Part shown: positions 60,508 through 64,000 of the stretch, piece by piece | Layout: each line of letters opens with the position of its first letter | How positions within the stretch are numbered: the stretch's first letter is position 1 | Origin: Lysobacterales bacterium | Lineage (GTDB): Bacteria; Pseudomonadota; Gammaproteobacteria; Xanthomonadales; Ahniellaceae | Assembly (NCBI GenBank): GCA_016182785.1 | Contig: JACPFU010000012.1 | Span: 110,473-174,472, forward strand | DNA length: 64,000 bases | Direction: 5' to 3' | The notes under the pieces: generated by a model | What the model was told of the DNA's origin: nothing | Database searches by the model: none | The model's input: the letters and a program-made list of their open reading frames with translations, nothing else | Program-made: the position numbers and the translations under genes

Positions 60508-61638
60508 TCACTTGGCGTCGGTGCAATTGGTGCGCAGGGCGAGCGCCTTGGCGATGTCGCGCCAGTCGAAGGCGCCGACGCCTTGGTCGTCGTGTACGGC
60601 GTAGAACACGCCGTTCGGGAAGCGCGCGGTTGCGGACTGGTGCAGCCAGACGCCATCGGTGTTGGCGACGGTGGTGCCGGCGAAGGCGCCGAGGTGTTGC
60701 AGCGACACGCGATCGTAGACGTGGAACAGGCTGCGGTCGGGGAACTGGTCGGTGGCGATCCAGTAGCCGCTGCCGTCGGCGCACTGCCACAGCGCGATGC
60801 CCTCGGCCTGCGCCTTGAAGCTGCCGAGCCCGAGCGTGCGGCCGCGGTAGTTGCCGGCGAGGTCGTACTCGCGCACGGCGGTGCCGGTGGCGGTGTCCTC
60901 CTCGGCGATCAGCAGGCGATCGTGCGCGACATCGCCCCAGATCGATTCCGGAATGCGGATTGCGCCGGCGGCGCTGGTGTCGCCGAAGGCACCGACGTGC
61001 GTGACCGCAAGGCGGCCGTCGTGCATCGATAGCTTCCAGCGCTGCATGCGCCGATCGAGCTCGGGCAGCGGCGGAGGAATGTCGAAGCCGTTGGCGCGCT
61101 TGCCGGCCATGTAGGCATCAGTGACGGTCAGCTCCCACGCATCCGCCGCCAGCGTTCGCACCCACAGGCCATAGGGCTGTTGCAGCAGCTCGCTGCCGAA
61201 CATCGCGAGCGTCTGCAATTGCGGCAGCGACAGCACCTGCACGCGGCGATTGTCGCGCTCGACCACGAACAGCAGATCGCCGGCGACGCTGATCCCGTTC
61301 GGGCGCCTGAACTCGCCCGCGGCCTCGCCCGCGCGACCGAATCGACGCAGCGTCTGCCCGCTGTCGCCGTCATAGAGCAACAGACCGCCGCCTTCCTTCG
61401 CGGTCGCAAACAGCCAGGTGCGGCCGTCGGGCGCGCGCCACGCGGCCGGCGAGTCGACGTTGTCGGCAACGCTCGATGCGGTGCGGAATGCCTCCGCGAC
61501 CACGACATGCTCGATGCCGGCGGTGGCGAAGCGCGGAATGGCATCGACGAGTTCGTCCGGCTCGCGCGCGTCGCGCAGCGGAGCACAGGCCGCGAGCGCG
61601 AGGATCGAAGCCGCGAGCGGCAGAAGATGCTTCATCAT
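60508..61638 (-). CDS. Phytase-like beta-propeller lipoprotein
   Basis: A 376-residue lipoprotein with signal LLPLAASILALAAC (lipobox LAAC). The mature protein matches the plan of beta-propeller phytases: AEAFRTASSVADNVDSPAAW, LFATAKEGGGLLLYDGDSG, RPNGISVAGDLLFVVERDNR, and the closing GVFYAVHDDQGVGAFDWRDI. Some calcium/phosphate-binding acidic residues expected of active phytases cannot be confirmed by eye, so phytate hydrolysis is possible but unproven. Start is the second or first of a tandem ATGATG. Confidence 0.75.
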   Translation of the reverse strand: MMKHLLPLAASILALAACAPLRDAREPDELVDAIPRFATAGIEHVVVAEAFRTASSVADNVDSPAAWRAPDGRTWLFATAKEGGGLLLYDGDSGQTLRRFGRAGEAAGEFRRPNGISVAGDLLFVVERDNRRVQVLSLPQLQTLAMFGSELLQQPYGLWVRTLAADAWELTVTDAYMAGKRANGFDIPPPLPELDRRMQRWKLSMHDGRLAVTHVGAFGDTSAAGAIRIPESIWGDVAHDRLLIAEEDTATGTAVREYDLAGNYRGRTLGLGSFKAQAEGIALWQCADGSGYWIATDQFPDRSLFHVYDRVSLQHLGAFAGTTVANTDGVWLHQSATARFPNGVFYAVHDDQGVGAFDWRDIAKALALRTNCTDAK

Positions 61639-61791
61639 GGGCGGCGTGGCTCCATCCGACGGCATGCGCAAAGCGCGTCTTATACACGAGCCGGAGCATG
61701 CGGCGGCAGCCCTGCGACCGGCGCGGCGCGCAGCTGTCATGTTGCGGTGATCTGCGCGCGATAGAACTTCGCGACCGCCCCGGAGTGTTCG

Positions 61792-62652
61792 ATGCATTCG
61801 TCCACGCCTACACTTGATGCCGAACCGACCATGCCCGGCCTCCAGATCCACGCCTACGCCACCGCGCAACTGGTGCGCGCCTTCGCCTGCCTCGGCTGGC
61901 GCGGGCGGCGCGTGCACGAGGGCGTGCACCAGGCACGCAAGTCGATGCGCCGCGTGCGCGCCTGCCTGGCGTTGGCCGGTTTCGCCGCGGCTGGTGAAGG
62001 CAAGCGCATCGACCGCGATCTCGGGCGCCAGTGCCGTGCCCTGTCGCAACTGCGCGACGCGCAGGCACGCATCGAGACCATCGACCGGTTGATCGAGACG
62101 CATGCTCCAGGTGATGCGGCCACGCTACTGCGCCGTGTGCGCCGCGGTGCACTGCAGGAACGCAGCCAGCAACTGCAGCAGGCGGCCGCGGCCGATGCCG
62201 GATTCGCCGAACAACGCGCGCAGCTGCGCACCCTGGCGGCGCGACTCGACGCCCTGCCCTGGGCAACGCTGAGCGAGGCGCAGTTGCAGGATGCGCTGCA
62301 GCACAGCCTGAAGCGCTGCCGCAAGGCCGAGGCGCGTGCATTGTCCGACGGCGACGCCGAGGACTGGCATCGCTGGCGCCGGCGCCGACGCCGGCTGCTG
62401 CAACAACACACCGCGCTCGCCGCCTGCGCCATCGGCGTCGCCGACGCCATCGACCCACAGCGCGAGCTCGCGCACTACCTCGGCGAATCGCAGGACCTGT
62501 CGGTGCTGTTCGCCCACTTCGGCCGCGGCCGCGCGCTGCCCGCACGCGACCGCAAGCCACTGGTCGAACTGCTGCAGCACGAGATCGAGCACAAGCAGCA
62601 GCAGATCGAACGCTGGCTGGACGAGCACGATTCCGCCGCGTCCGCGCGCTGA
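61792..62652 (+). CDS. CHAD-domain protein
   Basis: A 286-residue all-helical CHAD protein. The domain signatures are VHEGVHQARKSMRRVRACLA, the arginine/lysine-rich DWHRWRRRRRRLLQQH and the final helices HYLGESQDLSVLFAHF. CHAD domains bind inorganic polyphosphate through such basic faces. The ATG at 61792 has a GGAG site; a second ATG at 61831 after a TACACT hexamer is an alternative (273 residues). No polyphosphate kinase gene is nearby. Confidence 0.88.
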   Translation: MHSSTPTLDAEPTMPGLQIHAYATAQLVRAFACLGWRGRRVHEGVHQARKSMRRVRACLALAGFAAAGEGKRIDRDLGRQCRALSQLRDAQARIETIDRLIETHAPGDAATLLRRVRRGALQERSQQLQQAAAADAGFAEQRAQLRTLAARLDALPWATLSEAQLQDALQHSLKRCRKAEARALSDGDAEDWHRWRRRRRRLLQQHTALAACAIGVADAIDPQRELAHYLGESQDLSVLFAHFGRGRALPARDRKPLVELLQHEIEHKQQQIERWLDEHDSAASAR

Positions 62653-62665
62653 GGAGTCGCCGAGG

Positions 62666-63709
62666 CTACGGCGAGCGATCCGGCACGATCTGCGGGTCGT
62701 GGCTGGCGTGATCGCCGAACTCGGTGACGCGCCCGCCCGGGCGCAGCGCGGCGATGTAGTGGTGCGGGCCATGCTCGGAGATCGAGTAGCGCATCGAGGC
62801 GCGGCGCTTCTCCGTCGCGAACAGCGCAAACAGCGCGCTCGAAATGCCGCGCAGCCCGTGTTGCTGCTCGGTCACGCGCTCGGGTTGCGTCCATTCACCG
62901 TTGGCGAAGCGGTATTCATGCCCGCAGTGCACGAGTCGGCCCCAGGCCGCGGGCGGCAGCGCCGGCACCGGATCGGCATGGCGCAGGTGGCGAAACAGCT
63001 TGTGCCCGATGCGATCGACGCTGGCCGACGCGCTGGCGCCGACGGCGAGCGGCTGGCCGAAGGTGTAGATCGCGCGCAAGCGCTCACTCACCGCGCATTC
63101 GAGCGCGTCGTCGCCGAGGCTGAGCGCGAACAGCAGCGCCATCGCGCCACCCAGGCTGTGGCCGGCGAGGTAGAGCGCCTGCATCGGATGCGCAAGCTGC
63201 ACGTCCGGATTCGCGAGCGAGCGCCCCTGCAGCGCGAGCTCCAGTTCGTTCAGCACCTCCCAGCGCGTGGCGCGCATGTTGCGATGAAAGCCGGCGTGGA
63301 CGCGCAACGCGCCGTCCGGGTCCGTACCCGGACGAATGTACTCGGAGCCGACATCGGCATCGCCGATCCAGTTGCCGAGCGTGGCCGGCTCGGTGCCGCG
63401 ATAGCACAGGATCACCACGCGTCCGCAGCGGCTCTGCACCAGGTACGCGGTCGAGAAGATGAACATCGCATCGACGGTTTGCACCACGCGGCTGCAACCA
63501 TTCGCCGCGAGCCCGAGCCGCGCCATGATCGTCGCGACCGTGTGCACGTCCGAATAGACATAGCCCGCGCAGGTCCCGAGCACGTGCGCAACCGTCGCAT
63601 CGCGCCCGCTTGCGCCACCGGCGTGCGCCGCGAGCAGGGTCTCAACCAATCCCTCGTGCACCGGAAACGGGGCCAGGCATTCGCTTCCCTGTGCTCTGCG
63701 AGCGTGCAT
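62666..63709 (-). CDS. Class 3 lipase-family protein
   Basis: A 347-residue alpha/beta hydrolase of the fungal-type lipase_3 family. The nucleophile elbow is YLAGHSLGGAMALLFA, the acid is expected in HADPVPALPP, and the His in the C-terminal HYIAALRP or VHCGHEYRF region; VILCYRGTE is the usual oxyanion strand. No signal peptide is seen at the chosen ATG 63709, so it may be intracellular or exported by another route. It converges with the CHAD gene (13-base gap). Confidence 0.85.
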   Translation of the reverse strand: MHARRAQGSECLAPFPVHEGLVETLLAAHAGGASGRDATVAHVLGTCAGYVYSDVHTVATIMARLGLAANGCSRVVQTVDAMFIFSTAYLVQSRCGRVVILCYRGTEPATLGNWIGDADVGSEYIRPGTDPDGALRVHAGFHRNMRATRWEVLNELELALQGRSLANPDVQLAHPMQALYLAGHSLGGAMALLFALSLGDDALECAVSERLRAIYTFGQPLAVGASASASVDRIGHKLFRHLRHADPVPALPPAAWGRLVHCGHEYRFANGEWTQPERVTEQQHGLRGISSALFALFATEKRRASMRYSISEHGPHHYIAALRPGGRVTEFGDHASHDPQIVPDRSP

Positions 63710-63731
63710 GGTTTCGAGCCTCTCGAATCGT

Positions 63732-64000
63732 TGCGCACCGCTGCGCGGTGCACACCCTACAAGTTGCGCGTCAACATGACCATGGCCGCCTTGCGTAGGG
63801 TGTGCCGAGCAAAGCGAGGCGCACCGCACGATCGCGACGACGCCGCGTCGGTGCCCACCCCTTCGTGGCCCCACCCACCGAATCGAACCGCCTCGGCGAA
63901 TTCATCGGTGCGCACCGCTGCGCGGTGCACACCCTACAAGTTGCGCGTCAACATGACCATGGCCGCCTTGCGTAGGGTGTGCCGAGCAAAGCGAGGCGCA
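63732..64000. repeat. GTAGGGTGTGC repeat cluster D with 177-base duplication
   Basis: A ~92-base block starting TGCGCACCGCTGCGCGGTGC, including CACCCTACAAGTTGCGCGTC and ending in form I (GTAGGGTGTGCCGAGCAAAG then CGAGGCGCA), occurs at 63732 and again at 63909, reaching the window edge. The two copies are identical as far as read. The 291 bases from 63710 hold no gene. Confidence 0.85.

Overview
The window is a GC-rich chromosomal segment that reads like a gammaproteobacterium of the Xanthomonadales/Lysobacterales type. The grounds are the hfq-hflX-hflK-hflC-DUF2065-purA block, an Entner-Doudoroff gene string, a PilU-type pilus ATPase, an ECF sigma factor paired with a Ser/Thr kinase, c-di-GMP enzymes, and secreted starch-degrading enzymes. 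This taxonomic placement is inference; no rRNA or tRNA gene was seen.

Layout. 1-11 kb: end of an outer-membrane barrel protein, a Sua5-type tRNA threonylcarbamoylation enzyme, a 54-residue four-cysteine protein, a GNAT acetyltransferase, a large membrane protein, then the minus-strand miaA-hfq-hflX-hflK-hflC-DUF2065-purA block. 11-24.5 kb: a nucleotidyltransferase-like two-gene unit behind a strong leaderless-type promoter, an alpha/beta hydrolase, rlmKL, a His/Tyr-rich secreted protein, a methyltransferase, an amidase, the sigma factor/kinase pair, a racemase, tesB, kbl, Uma2 and OsmC. 25-32 kb: a secreted proline-rich protein with a DUF4347/caspase-like C-terminus, then zwf-pgl-edd-glk-eda. 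32-43.5 kb: GH97 and pullulanase-type glucosidases divergent from pilU, a propeller-sensor diguanylate cyclase and a HAD phosphatase. 43.5-49 kb: a small accessory zone with a frameshifted toxin and its fused antitoxin, a small IS200-like transposase unit with palindromic ends, and a giant BNR-repeat protein. 49-56.6 kb: the most distinctive locus. 56.7-64 kb: a PAS-GGDEF-EAL protein, small unknowns, a lipoprotein whose start lies in a repeat palindrome, a phytase-like propeller, a CHAD protein and a class 3 lipase.

The locus at 49.4-56.6 kb looks like a self-contained peptide-export system. A 56-residue peptide with a canonical double-glycine leader is followed by a stem-loop, a HlyD-type membrane fusion protein, and a C39 peptidase-containing ABC exporter with an intact catalytic triad. 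It is divergent from a ToxR/CadC-like membrane regulator with a PQQ-type propeller; an AT-rich inverted repeat lies between them. The HlyD protein carries an extra cytoplasmic N-terminal domain of about 205 residues that resembles an eroded IS630-type transposase (winged helix plus RNase-H-like fold). That fusion to a peptide exporter is the strongest candidate for something undescribed here.

Three families of dispersed palindromes run through the window: a GGGGTCAGA palindrome (two copies), a GTAGGGTGTGC family (four clusters, one ending the window as a 177-bp duplication), and a CCCTGAGCC..GTCGAAGGG element inserted in frame inside pgl.
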